Notes: generated by a model not told the origin, from the sequence alone. Shown: positions 7,257 to 14,145, counted from the first letter of the stretch. The stretch: 15,078 nucleotides of DNA from Roseiarcus sp049513815 (GCA_049513815.1 JBEKVR010000124.1:1-15078), one strand, 5' to 3'. Translations and numbers: made by a program.

Positions 7257-7982
7257 ATGAATGCGGCGGGCGCGGAAGAGTCGCGGAGGGCCGCGATCGC
7301 CGACGCCAAGCGGCTGCTGCGCCTGTCGCGCACCGCCGCCCTGGCGACCCTTGGCGCCGACGGTTCGCCGCTGACGACCTGGGTCGGCTGCGCCAGCGAT
7401 TTCGACGGCGCGCCGCTGTTTCTGCTCTCCACCCTCGCCCAACACACCAAGGATCTCGCGGGCGACGCGCGCGGCTCGCTGCTGCTGACCAGCCCGCCCG
7501 ACCGCGGCGATCCGCTCAACCACCCGCGTTTGACAATCGGCGGGCCGATCGCGCCCTACCCTGACGCCTACGCGCGCAAGCGCTATCTGCGGCGCAATCC
7601 CAAAGCGAAGCTCTACGCCTCGTTCACCGACTTTGCGGTCTACCGCATGCGGGTCGATGCGGTGCATTTCAACGGCGGTTTCGGCCGCGCCGACAAGCTC
7701 GTTCCCGCCGACATCCTTACGCCTTCCGCCGACGCGGCGGCGCTCATCGACGCCGAGGACGCTCTGCTCGCCGAGATTAACGCGGTCGAAGGGCTGGCGG
7801 CGCAGCTCGCAGGACGGCGCGAGGCGGGGCGGCGCGCTTGGCGCGCGGTCGGACTCGACGCCGAGGGGGTCGATCTTTCCGCTGGCGGCGCCGCAGCGCG
7901 CGTTGATTATCCCGCGCCGGCGTTCGAACCGCAGGCCTGGCGAGCGCGGCTGGCCGACGCCGTCGTAGCCTCGCCCGCTTGA
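7257..7982 (+). CDS. FMN-binding split-barrel protein, HugZ / pyridoxamine-5'-phosphate-oxidase-like
   Basis: The 241-residue protein has an N-terminal split-barrel domain (about 15-155) with the flavin-binding pattern SRTAALATLGADGSPLTT, followed by PLFLLSTLAQHTKDL and GSLLLTS. These match HugZ-like and general pyridoxamine-oxidase-like flavoproteins. A C-terminal DUF2470-like domain (about 160-240) is seen from WRAVGLDAEGVDL and the closing FEPQAWRARLADAV. In heme-handling members this domain starts with an HMN..H motif; here the equivalent stretch reads LLAEINAVEGL and lacks both histidines, so heme oxygenase activity is doubtful. It may be a flavin reductase or oxidase of unknown substrate. 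GAGAGGGA at 7241-7248 serves as ribosome binding site for the ATG at 7257. It ends only 3 bp from the convergent SLOG gene. Confidence 0.78.
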   Translation: MNAAGAEESRRAAIADAKRLLRLSRTAALATLGADGSPLTTWVGCASDFDGAPLFLLSTLAQHTKDLAGDARGSLLLTSPPDRGDPLNHPRLTIGGPIAPYPDAYARKRYLRRNPKAKLYASFTDFAVYRMRVDAVHFNGGFGRADKLVPADILTPSADAAALIDAEDALLAEINAVEGLAAQLAGRREAGRRAWRAVGLDAEGVDLSAGGAAARVDYPAPAFEPQAWRARLADAVVASPA

Positions 7983-7985
7983 TCC

Positions 7986-9767
7986 TCAGCTCGCCGACAA
8001 CCGACGGCTCTCCACCGCCACCCGCCACGCGTCGAGGTCGGAGAGCATCGCCCGCGTCGCCGCTTCGGCGACGCCGCGCAAGGCCCGCAGGTCCAACGCG
8101 CCGATCATCCGCGCGTGGAGCGCGCGCAACTTGGCGGCGGTGCGGCGCGAGCGGCGCGCTAGGTCCTCGTAGTCGCCGAACAGGCGCACGCCATAGGCGG
8201 CCGTCGCCGCCGCCGGCAGGAAGATCGCCGCCGCCAGTCCCCAGCTTTCGTAGCTCTCGAGGCCGGGCGCGTCGAAGAAGCGCACGGCGAGGTAAACGGC
8301 GTTGTTGACCAGCGAGGCCGCCAGCAGGCCGACCCCGATCCCCTCATAGACGTGATCGCGCCGCTCCAGCCGCTCGGCGTTGGCGACGTGATAGGCGAGC
8401 TGCTCGTCGACCAAAGCCGCGAGGATGTCGCGGATTTCGCCCGTCAAGCCGCCGATTTCGCCGGCGAACAGCGGCAACTCGCGCGCCACCGCGCGCGCGC
8501 ACCAGCCCGGCCAGGCCGCTTGCGCCGGCTTGAGGTGCGACGGCCAGGCGCCGAGCAGCCACGCCGGTGCGACGACCCGCAACCGTTCGGCGAGCTCGCG
8601 CGCCTCAAACCATTGATGATGCCAACGCCGGCGGGTGGCGAACAGCACCAGGCCGCCGACCAGCGCGACCGTCAGAAACTCAAACGCCGCCGCGATCAGG
8701 TGCAGTTCATGGAACCGCGCCGCGCTGGCGACGAATGCGCTCGCCAGCACTGTCGCCGCGGAGCTGGCTAGGAATAGGCGGCGATAGGCGCCGGCGTGGC
8801 GCTGGGCGACGTCTTCGGCCGCCAGCAGCGCCTGCGAATAGCGCTTGGCCGCGGCGCGGTTGGTCGCCGACTCGCCGACTGCCGCGCTGACGCGCGGCCA
8901 TTGCGCGCGCGGCGCCTCCAGGTCGCGCCCGTCGAAGACGTGACTGGCGCGGCGGCTCGCATCGGCGCCGACGCGGCAGGCGAAATATTGCTTGAGCCCG
9001 GCGCGCTCTTCCGCCGCCAGCGGCGGGCCGACGATGCGCGCGATCAGCTCGGCGAGCGCGGGCGTCAGCGGACGCGACGCGACGTCGAGCGCGCGACGGG
9101 CCGTCGCCGCGTCGGCCGGTTCGTCGGCCCACAACAGTCGGGTCGCGCCGTCCTTGGGATCGATGACGACGACCGGCGCGCCGCGCCGCGCCGCTTCCTC
9201 GACGATCTGGCCGGTGCCGCCGCGCCCGTCCGCCGGCTTGCCGTCCCACACCGCGACGAGGATGTCGGACTGGGCGAGCATCGTCAGTCCCGCCGCTTCG
9301 AACGTCGCGGGCAGTCGTTCGTCGAGCGGCGCGGCGGAATCGTCGGCGAGCGGCAAGATCAGCGTCGCGCGGGCGCAGGCTGAGAGCGAGGCGAATTCCT
9401 CGCGCGACGCGTCATCGACAAACGTCCGAGCGTAGGTCGGCGCCGGGCAGGGCAAAATAACGTCGAGGGCGAAGCCGGCGTCAAGCGCGGCGCGGGCGGC
9501 GATGCGGTCGGCGCCTTCGGCGAGCGACGAAATCAGCGTCACGATTGGCGGGACTTCGCTGAAGCTCGCCCTCGCCTCGGCGCTGATCGCGGCGAGGCCT
9601 GCCGCCGCGGCGGCGAACGCCGCTTCGAGCGCCTTGGCGACCGCCGCGACGTCGAAGGGACGCGGCGCGGCGCCCCCGCCTTCACTCGCTGTCGCGGCGC
9701 GCGTGAGCCGATGGCCGGTGACGCCGAGCGTCAGCGCCAGGCGAGGCTTGGGGGGGTGGTGGCTCAC
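7986..9767 (-). CDS. SLOG-domain protein with C-terminal SLATT-like four-helix membrane module
   Basis: The product has 593 residues. The N-terminal 1-210 region is a Rossmann-like SLOG domain: GVTGHR at 15-20, SLAEGADRIAARAA at 81-94, then VILPCPAPTYARTF. The third motif is SDILVAVWDGKPADG at 167-181, followed by GGTGQIVEEA. SLOG domains bind nucleotide-derived ligands (for example in ThsA of Thoeris and in TRPM channels). The rest carries two pairs of membrane helices at about 331-350, 357-377, 477-497 and 509-529. Between the pairs is a cytoplasmic helical block containing WFEARELAERLR, the pattern of SLATT effector domains. It ends with MLSDLDAWRVAVE. The start is GTG at 9767; GGAG (complement of 9779-9782) lies 11 bp upstream. 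It is head-to-head with a paralogue at 9894. Family placement is from motifs; exact SLATT subfamily and ligand are unknown. Confidence 0.75.
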   Translation of the reverse strand: MSHHPPKPRLALTLGVTGHRLTRAATASEGGGAAPRPFDVAAVAKALEAAFAAAAAGLAAISAEARASFSEVPPIVTLISSLAEGADRIAARAALDAGFALDVILPCPAPTYARTFVDDASREEFASLSACARATLILPLADDSAAPLDERLPATFEAAGLTMLAQSDILVAVWDGKPADGRGGTGQIVEEAARRGAPVVVIDPKDGATRLLWADEPADAATARRALDVASRPLTPALAELIARIVGPPLAAEERAGLKQYFACRVGADASRRASHVFDGRDLEAPRAQWPRVSAAVGESATNRAAAKRYSQALLAAEDVAQRHAGAYRRLFLASSAATVLASAFVASAARFHELHLIAAAFEFLTVALVGGLVLFATRRRWHHQWFEARELAERLRVVAPAWLLGAWPSHLKPAQAAWPGWCARAVARELPLFAGEIGGLTGEIRDILAALVDEQLAYHVANAERLERRDHVYEGIGVGLLAASLVNNAVYLAVRFFDAPGLESYESWGLAAAIFLPAAATAAYGVRLFGDYEDLARRSRRTAAKLRALHARMIGALDLRALRGVAEAATRAMLSDLDAWRVAVESRRLSAS

Positions 9768-9798
9768 TGGGCGACAGGCTCCGGCGCTGAGGACGGGC

Positions 9799-9817
9799 GA
9801 TGGGCGCGACGCCCATC
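9799..9817. promoter_or_regulatory. 8-bp inverted repeat in the shared promoter of the divergent SLOG/SLATT genes
   Basis: GATGGGCG (9799-9806) and CGCCCATC (9810-9817) are exact reverse complements with a 3-base centre. It is 32 bp upstream of the leftward GTG. Position and symmetry suggest an operator or a leader hairpin of the leftward transcript. No regulator gene for it is seen next door. Confidence 0.4.
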
Positions 9818-9853
9818 ATCCCAGGCCATTTTTCACTCGACAAGTTCGCGCGA

Positions 9854-9864
9854 TTGAATTTCAA
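9854..9864. promoter_or_regulatory. AT-rich palindrome upstream of the rightward SLATT gene
   Basis: TTGAA (9854-9858) and TTCAA (9860-9864) form a symmetric site around one T, in the most AT-rich stretch of this intergenic space (9829-9870). It could be an operator or part of a promoter (TTGAAT as -10-like sequence). It begins 40 bp before the favoured ATG. Confidence 0.3.
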
Positions 9865-9893
9865 CTGAATGTCCCAGTTTGCCGCCGCCTTCG

Positions 9894-11426
9894 ATGACCA
9901 TGACCCCCGTGCAGGCTTCCGGAGACGACGATTTCAGGCTCGCGCCCGTGCTCACCGTGCTGTGGGCGGGCGGCGAGGGGGCGGACGCGTCGGCGATCGG
10001 CGAGGCGGCGAAGCTGGTGCAGGCGGCGGCGCGCGCGGCTGCCGACCGCTGGCCGGACGTCTATCGCGGGCCGGGCCGGGCGAAGCTGATCTGCCGCGAC
10101 GACGAACCGCCGTCCCCCGCCGTGATCGAGGCGGCGAAGCGCGCCGGCGTCGAAATCGACGCGCACGGCGGCGCGGCGTCGGCCTGCGACGCGGCGCTGT
10201 TGGCGAGCCACGACTTCGCCAGGATTCCTCCGTCGTTGCCGGCGCTGGTGGCGGAATCCGGCGCGCCGGCGCGCCTGGCGATCGATTCCGGCTTCGAGCC
10301 TGCGCTCGAGGGCGCGCCGCGTCGGCGCGGCGACGCTGCTGCGAGCGCCGAAGCGATCGCCGAGGCGCTGCTGTCGCCGCCGCGCCGCGTCGCCGATCGG
10401 CGCGACCTCAGCGAGTACCAAAGCGAAGATCCGAGCCGCCGCGCCCATCGTTACGAATACGCGCTGCTGCTGCGGTTGATCGGCGAACCGTCGGAGACCG
10501 GTTCGGGGGTGGACGATTCCTGGACGCGCGCGGCGGCGGCCAACATGGCGGCGAGCGTCGATCGCAGCGAGGCGCTCGATCGGCTGCGTCGCGAATACGA
10601 GCGCGGCGACGCGTTGGCGCTCGCCTACGGCCGACGCTGGCGCAGCACGCTGGCGGCGCGATCGTTCCTGCTCTTCGCCGTCAACTTCGCCTCCGGCTTT
10701 GTCGGCGCGCTGTTCCCGGTGGCTTCGCCGGTGACGGTGCCGCTGCAGTTTGCGATGACCGGGCTGCTTTACCTCGATCAGCACGTCGCCAGACGGCGCC
10801 GCTGGCGCGTCAAGTGGATCGATTATCGCCGCGCCGCCGAAGCCGCGCGCATCGCTCGGTTCTGCGTGCTGGGAGGAATTGCGCCGCCCGACGCCGCATC
10901 GGGATCGTGGGTCGACTGGCGGCTGGCGCGAGCCTTGCGCGGCGCGCCGGCGGCGGGGCTGGCGGATTGCGACGCTGCGGGCTTCCTGACTTATCTCGGC
11001 GAGGTCGAGATCGACCCGCAGATCGCCTACCATCGCGCCGCCTATCGACGCTTCCGTCGACTCGACGCACGCCTGCGCCGCGCCGCGATGATGATCCTGC
11101 TGGCGTCGGCGGCGCTCGGCGCCGCGTTGGCGGCGATCGCGCTTTCAGGGCTTCTGCGTACGCCGGTTTCAGTGTTGGCGGCAGTCGGCCTCGCGCTCAG
11201 CGCCGGGCCAGGACTATCGGCCGCGCTCAACGGATTGCGCAATCAGCTCGACGTGGTGCGGCAGGCGGCGCGCTCGGCGCGCATCGGCTCGGCGCTGCGT
11301 CGTCTGCGCCGCGCCCTCGACGGCGCGCCGCCGAACGCCGCACTAGCGCGTAGCGCCGCTAGGCGCGCCGCCGAGATCATGCTCGACGACGTCTCCGCCT
11401 GGGATCGGGCAATGGAGATCGTGTGA
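9894..11426 (+). CDS. SLATT-like membrane protein with degenerate N-terminal SLOG-like domain (paralogue of the divergent gene)
   Basis: The protein has about 510 residues; numbering here is from the favoured ATG. The N-terminal 170 residues begin FRLAPVLTVLWAGGEG, which lines up with RLALTLGVTGHR of the divergent gene but has lost the VTGHR loop; CDAALLASHDF stands where SDILVAVWDG would be. The C-terminal part repeats the paralogue's plan: membrane helices at about 256-275 and 279-294, a cytoplasmic block with RRWRVKWIDYRRAAEAARIA, and helices at about 396-419 and 425-445. The ending EIMLDDVSAWDRAME parallels the other protein's MLSDLDAWRVAVE. The frame is open from a TTG at 9879; ATGs at 9894 and 9900 are alternatives and none has a good ribosome binding site. 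A patatin gene follows 24 bp downstream. I infer a partner subunit that forms a mixed membrane complex. Confidence 0.65.
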   Translation: MTMTPVQASGDDDFRLAPVLTVLWAGGEGADASAIGEAAKLVQAAARAAADRWPDVYRGPGRAKLICRDDEPPSPAVIEAAKRAGVEIDAHGGAASACDAALLASHDFARIPPSLPALVAESGAPARLAIDSGFEPALEGAPRRRGDAAASAEAIAEALLSPPRRVADRRDLSEYQSEDPSRRAHRYEYALLLRLIGEPSETGSGVDDSWTRAAAANMAASVDRSEALDRLRREYERGDALALAYGRRWRSTLAARSFLLFAVNFASGFVGALFPVASPVTVPLQFAMTGLLYLDQHVARRRRWRVKWIDYRRAAEAARIARFCVLGGIAPPDAASGSWVDWRLARALRGAPAAGLADCDAAGFLTYLGEVEIDPQIAYHRAAYRRFRRLDARLRRAAMMILLASAALGAALAAIALSGLLRTPVSVLAAVGLALSAGPGLSAALNGLRNQLDVVRQAARSARIGSALRRLRRALDGAPPNAALARSAARRAAEIMLDDVSAWDRAMEIV

Positions 11427-11437
11427 GGCCCAGCGCG

Positions 11438-11445
11438 TAAGGAGG
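11438..11445 (+). promoter_or_regulatory. Strong ribosome binding site for the patatin gene
   Basis: TAAGGAGG lies 5 bp before the ATG at 11451 and 12 bp after the preceding stop codon. It is the best Shine-Dalgarno match in the SLOG/SLATT cluster, suggesting the phospholipase is translated efficiently from the shared transcript. Confidence 0.7.
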
Positions 11446-11450
11446 ATCGC

Positions 11451-12599
11451 ATGAGCGACGCGACCCAGACTTCCCCGTCCGCCCGCGATCGTCACCTCTT
11501 TGCGCCCGGCCCGAAGCGCATCCTCGCGCTCGACGGCGGCGGCGTGCGCGGCGTCGTCGCGCTGGCGTTTCTCAAGGAGATCGAGCGCATGTTGACGGCG
11601 CAGGCGGGCCGGCCGGTGCGCCTGTGCGATCACTTCGACCTGATCGGCGGCACCTCGACCGGCGCGATCATCGCCGCCGGCCTCGCGCTCGGCCACAGCG
11701 TCGACGAATTGAGCGACTTCTATCAGAAGCTGGCGCCGCGGGTGTTCCGTCAGCCAATGGTGAAGCTGCCCGGCTGGAAAGCGATCTTTGACGCGCGCGC
11801 GTTGGCCAACGCGCTCGAAGGGGTGATCGGCGACCGCCGGTTCGACACCGAGGACCTGCAGACCGGCCTCGGCGTCACGCTCAAGCGGCTCGACACCGGC
11901 AGCGCCTGGGTGCTGGTCAACAATCCGCGCTCGGCGTTCTGGGAATCGCCGGCCGACCGCAGTTACATCGGCAATCGTCACTATCGGCTCGCTCAGATCG
12001 TTCGCGCCAGCACCGCTGCGCCGCATTACTTCGACCCGCAGGAGATCGAGATCGCCGACGGCGTGCAGGGCCTGTTCGTCGACGGCGGCCTGACGCCGCA
12101 CAACAATCCGGCGTTGGCGCTGTTCATCTCCGCCTTCGTGCCGCGGCTCGGCATCGGCTGGGACGTCGGCCCCGATAAGCTGACGATCGTCTCGGTCGGC
12201 GCCGGCACGTTCCGCGATCGCTTCGAGGCTTCGACCCTGACGCGCGCCGCCTCGGTGCGGCTGGCGCTGAGGGCGATGATCCAGCAGATCGGCGATAGCC
12301 AGCAATTGATCCTGACGCTGATGTCGCTGCTCAGCGAGAGCCCGACGCCGTGGCCGATCAACGCCGAACTCGGCGATCTCGGTTCGCTCGTCGCGCCGCG
12401 AGGGGCGCTGTTCCGCTTCCTGCGTTACGACATCAAGCTCGAAGGGGAGTGGCTGAGCGAGCGGGTCGGCGCAACGGTGTCCGCCGACCAGGTTCGGCAG
12501 ATGCGGCGGCTCGACGACGCGCGATCGATTCCGCTGCTCTGCGAGCTCGCCGCCGAAGCGGCGCGCCGTCAAGTGAAGGCGGCGGACTGGGCCAACTGA
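11451..12599 (+). CDS. Patatin-like phospholipase
   Basis: The 382-residue protein has a complete patatin active site. The oxyanion loop is DGGGVRG (28-34), the nucleophile elbow is GGTSTG with Ser69 (66-71), and the catalytic aspartate is Asp211 in FVDGGLTPHNNPA. The conserved ASTAAPHYF (186-194) is typical of the cPLA2/patatin fold. The enzyme should hydrolyse acyl ester bonds of membrane phospholipids. The last 120 residues (about 262-382) are helical, without a recognised domain. No signal peptide or membrane helix is seen, so it probably acts on the inner membrane from the cytoplasm. Patatins serve as effectors in CBASS (CapV) and other abortive-infection systems. Here the gene is in an apparent operon with a SLATT-like membrane protein and there is no CD-NTase. 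Enzyme class is secure; the immune role is inferred from context. Confidence 0.9.
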   Translation: MSDATQTSPSARDRHLFAPGPKRILALDGGGVRGVVALAFLKEIERMLTAQAGRPVRLCDHFDLIGGTSTGAIIAAGLALGHSVDELSDFYQKLAPRVFRQPMVKLPGWKAIFDARALANALEGVIGDRRFDTEDLQTGLGVTLKRLDTGSAWVLVNNPRSAFWESPADRSYIGNRHYRLAQIVRASTAAPHYFDPQEIEIADGVQGLFVDGGLTPHNNPALALFISAFVPRLGIGWDVGPDKLTIVSVGAGTFRDRFEASTLTRAASVRLALRAMIQQIGDSQQLILTLMSLLSESPTPWPINAELGDLGSLVAPRGALFRFLRYDIKLEGEWLSERVGATVSADQVRQMRRLDDARSIPLLCELAAEAARRQVKAADWAN

Positions 12600-12703
12600 C
12601 GCTCCACGTCCGGCGCGCGCCCCTCGATATCGACGCGCTCCTGCGCCGCAAGAAGCGGGCGAGACGCCGACGGGGCGGGAGAGGGACCCCGCCGGCCTGG
12701 CGC

Positions 12704-12733
12704 CGCTCGCGGCGGGAGGTCAGGCCGCGAGCG
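12704..12733. terminator. 9-bp inverted repeat at the 3' end of the qorB-like gene
   Basis: CGCTCGCGG (12704-12712) and CCGCGAGCG (12725-12733) are exact reverse complements around 12 bases, overlapping the stop codon at 12720-12722. The patatin gene ends at 12599 and converges on this site, so it might act in both directions. There is no T-run, and GC-rich sequence makes such repeats fairly common. Confidence 0.3.
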
Positions 12734-13601
12734 CGCTCTTGTTCGCCGCCAGGACGTCGCGCAGCGCCGTTGGCGGCGTGCCGGTCAGCGTGACGACCGC
12801 ATCGGAAATGAGGTCGATCTTGCCGGCGCGGGTGTTGGCGTCGAACGCGACGCCAAGTTCGGCAAATGGCTTCGGCACGCCCGCGGCGATCAGGCCGGCG
12901 AGCAATTGCTCGTCGCTGACCGGAACGACTTCGACCGGCTTGGCGAAAACGGCGGCGACGGTCGCCGCGATCTGACGCGTCGTCAGCAGTTCGGGACCGG
13001 TGATGTCGAACTTGCCGCCCGGCGTTTTCGCCAGCGCGCCGGCGGCCGCGCGCGCGACGTCGTCGCGGGCGACATTGGCGACGCGGCCCTCGCCGGCCGA
13101 GCTGCGCCATTTGCCGGTCGACAGGATGCTCGGCAGCGAGCGCAGCAGATTCTCCGCGTACCAGCTTACGCGCAGGATCGTGTGTGGGAGGCCGCTCTTC
13201 GTCAGCGCCTGCTCGGTCTCGTAATGGTCGGGCGCGAACGGGATCAGCGAACCCGGCTCAGGGTTTGGCATCGAGGTGTAGACGACATGGCCGACATGGG
13301 CGCGCGCCGCCGCGGCGACCGCCGCCTTGTGCTGGCGCTGGCGCAGACCGGGCACGCCGAGCGCGTCGGTCGATACGATCAGCAGCCGGTCGACGCCTTT
13401 GAACGCCGCGTCGAGCGAGGCGGGATCGTCGAAATCGGCGCGGCGCGTCTCGGCCCCCTTGGCGGCGAGGTCGGCGAGCTTGGCGGGATCGCGCGAGGCG
13501 GCGATCACCTTGCCGGCTCTCGCGGCGAGCAGGCGTTCGACGACCAGCCGGCCGAGATGGCCGCCGGCGCCGGTGACGAGGAAAGTCGGAGAGGCGGTCA
13601 T
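12720..13601 (-). CDS. qorB: NAD(P)H:quinone oxidoreductase-like NmrA/atypical SDR protein
   Basis: The 293-residue protein has the atypical-SDR nucleotide-binding loop FLVTGAGGHLGRLVV (about 7-21), then AASRDPAKL typical of NADP-binding NmrA-like proteins. The segments HVVYTSMPNPEPGS, DHYETEQALTKSGL and TILRVSWYAENLL follow the order of E. coli QorB (YtfG), which reduces quinones with NADPH. The start ATG at 13601 has AGGA 5 bp upstream (complement of 13607-13610); an open upstream extension to 13703 crosses the promoter and is rejected. Directly divergent lies an HxlR-family regulator, the same arrangement as E. coli qorB (ytfG) and ytfH, which strengthens the name. It probably detoxifies quinones or electrophiles in the cytoplasm. 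Substrate is not proven. Confidence 0.82.
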   Translation of the reverse strand: MTASPTFLVTGAGGHLGRLVVERLLAARAGKVIAASRDPAKLADLAAKGAETRRADFDDPASLDAAFKGVDRLLIVSTDALGVPGLRQRQHKAAVAAAARAHVGHVVYTSMPNPEPGSLIPFAPDHYETEQALTKSGLPHTILRVSWYAENLLRSLPSILSTGKWRSSAGEGRVANVARDDVARAAAGALAKTPGGKFDITGPELLTTRQIAATVAAVFAKPVEVVPVSDEQLLAGLIAAGVPKPFAELGVAFDANTRAGKIDLISDAVVTLTGTPPTALRDVLAANKSALAA

Positions 13602-13622
13602 GGTTTTCCTTTCAAACTGAAA

Positions 13623-13651
13623 CTTGGTCTCGTTATGAGACTTGCTATAAA
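13623..13651 (+). promoter_or_regulatory. Promoter of the HxlR regulator with an embedded operator-like palindrome
   Basis: A -10 hexamer TATAAA (13646-13651) is preceded at 17 bp by CTTGGT (13623-13628). An inverted repeat GTCTC-GTTAT-GAGAC (13627-13641) sits between the two hexamers, where a bound repressor would block RNA polymerase. The divergent qorB-like gene starts 26 bp to the left, so one bound dimer could control both genes. Confidence 0.5.
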
Positions 13652-13673
13652 GGCGAGAGTGGGGCGGCCGTAA

Positions 13674-13679
13674 AGGAGG
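13674..13679 (+). promoter_or_regulatory. Ribosome binding site deciding the HxlR start
   Basis: AGGAGG ends 7 bp before a GTG at 13687 and only 4 bp before a TTG at 13684. The 7-bp spacing favours the GTG. Confidence 0.6.
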
Positions 13680-13686
13680 CACTTTG

Positions 13687-14127
13687 GTGGGAGATAGGCA
13701 CACGCAGGGAACCGCTCGCGGCGCGCCAAGCCCGGCGGCGAGCGCCCTCGGCGAGGGCTTGCGCGCCTGGCGCGCGCGCTATCCCCATCTCGCCAATTGC
13801 CCGGTGCGCAACGTGCTCGACCGCATCAGCGGCAAATGGCACACGCTGCTGATCGCCACGCTGGCCGACGGACCGCTTCGCTTCGGCGAACTCAAGCGCG
13901 CGCTGCCCGACATTTCGCAGCGCATGTTGACCCAGTCGCTGCGCGACTTGCAGCGCGACGGACTGATCGCGCGCCGCGTCTATCCGACCCTGCCGCCGAG
14001 CGTCGACTATCGCCTGACCGACCTTGGCAGCTCGCTGATCGAGCCGCTCGGCGGGCTGATCCGCTGGGCCGAGGCGCAGGCCGAGGCGATTGCCGCCGCG
14101 CGCCAGGATTTCGACGCAGCGGCGTGA
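13687..14127 (+). CDS. HxlR-family winged-helix transcriptional regulator (YtfH/QorR-like)
   Basis: The product has about 146 residues from the GTG at 13687, or 147 from the TTG at 13684. The HxlR domain (about 35-125) opens with NCPVRNVLDRISGKWHTLL and continues with GPLRFGELKRALPDIS, QRMLTQSLRDLQRDGLI and VDYRLTDLG, covering the helix-turn-helix and wing. The cysteine in NCPV (Cys38) is the conserved position that senses electrophiles or oxidants in several HxlR regulators such as HypR and QorR. The first 30 residues are Ala/Gly-rich and not conserved. It is divergent from the qorB-like gene across an 85-bp space holding a palindrome, so local repression relieved by quinones is the natural hypothesis. 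It ends 18 bp from the convergent enoyl-CoA hydratase gene. Confidence 0.85.
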   Translation: MGDRHTQGTARGAPSPAASALGEGLRAWRARYPHLANCPVRNVLDRISGKWHTLLIATLADGPLRFGELKRALPDISQRMLTQSLRDLQRDGLIARRVYPTLPPSVDYRLTDLGSSLIEPLGGLIRWAEAQAEAIAAARQDFDAAA

Positions 14128-14145
14128 CACATTCGGCGTGGCGCC

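Noticed and set aside
6333..7667. 444-codon leftward open frame
   Set aside because: It overlaps chvI in another frame and runs antisense into the FMN-barrel gene; its composition is typical of a GC-rich shadow.
9869..11353. 494-codon rightward frame starting ATG at 9869
   Set aside because: It is extremely Arg/Ala-rich and lacks the membrane helices and paralogue similarity found in the frame read from 9894.
11343..12572. 409-codon leftward frame opposite the patatin
   Set aside because: The patatin strand has the full catalytic signature; this one is an antisense shadow.
7986..12599. Standard CBASS or Thoeris operon
   Set aside because: Patatin, SLOG and SLATT-like parts occur in those systems, but no CD-NTase, TIR or SIR2 domain is encoded here, so neither name applies.
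12600..12719. Small gene between patatin and qorB-like gene
   Set aside because: The 120-bp space shows no credible start with ribosome binding site; only a GC-rich inverted repeat was found.
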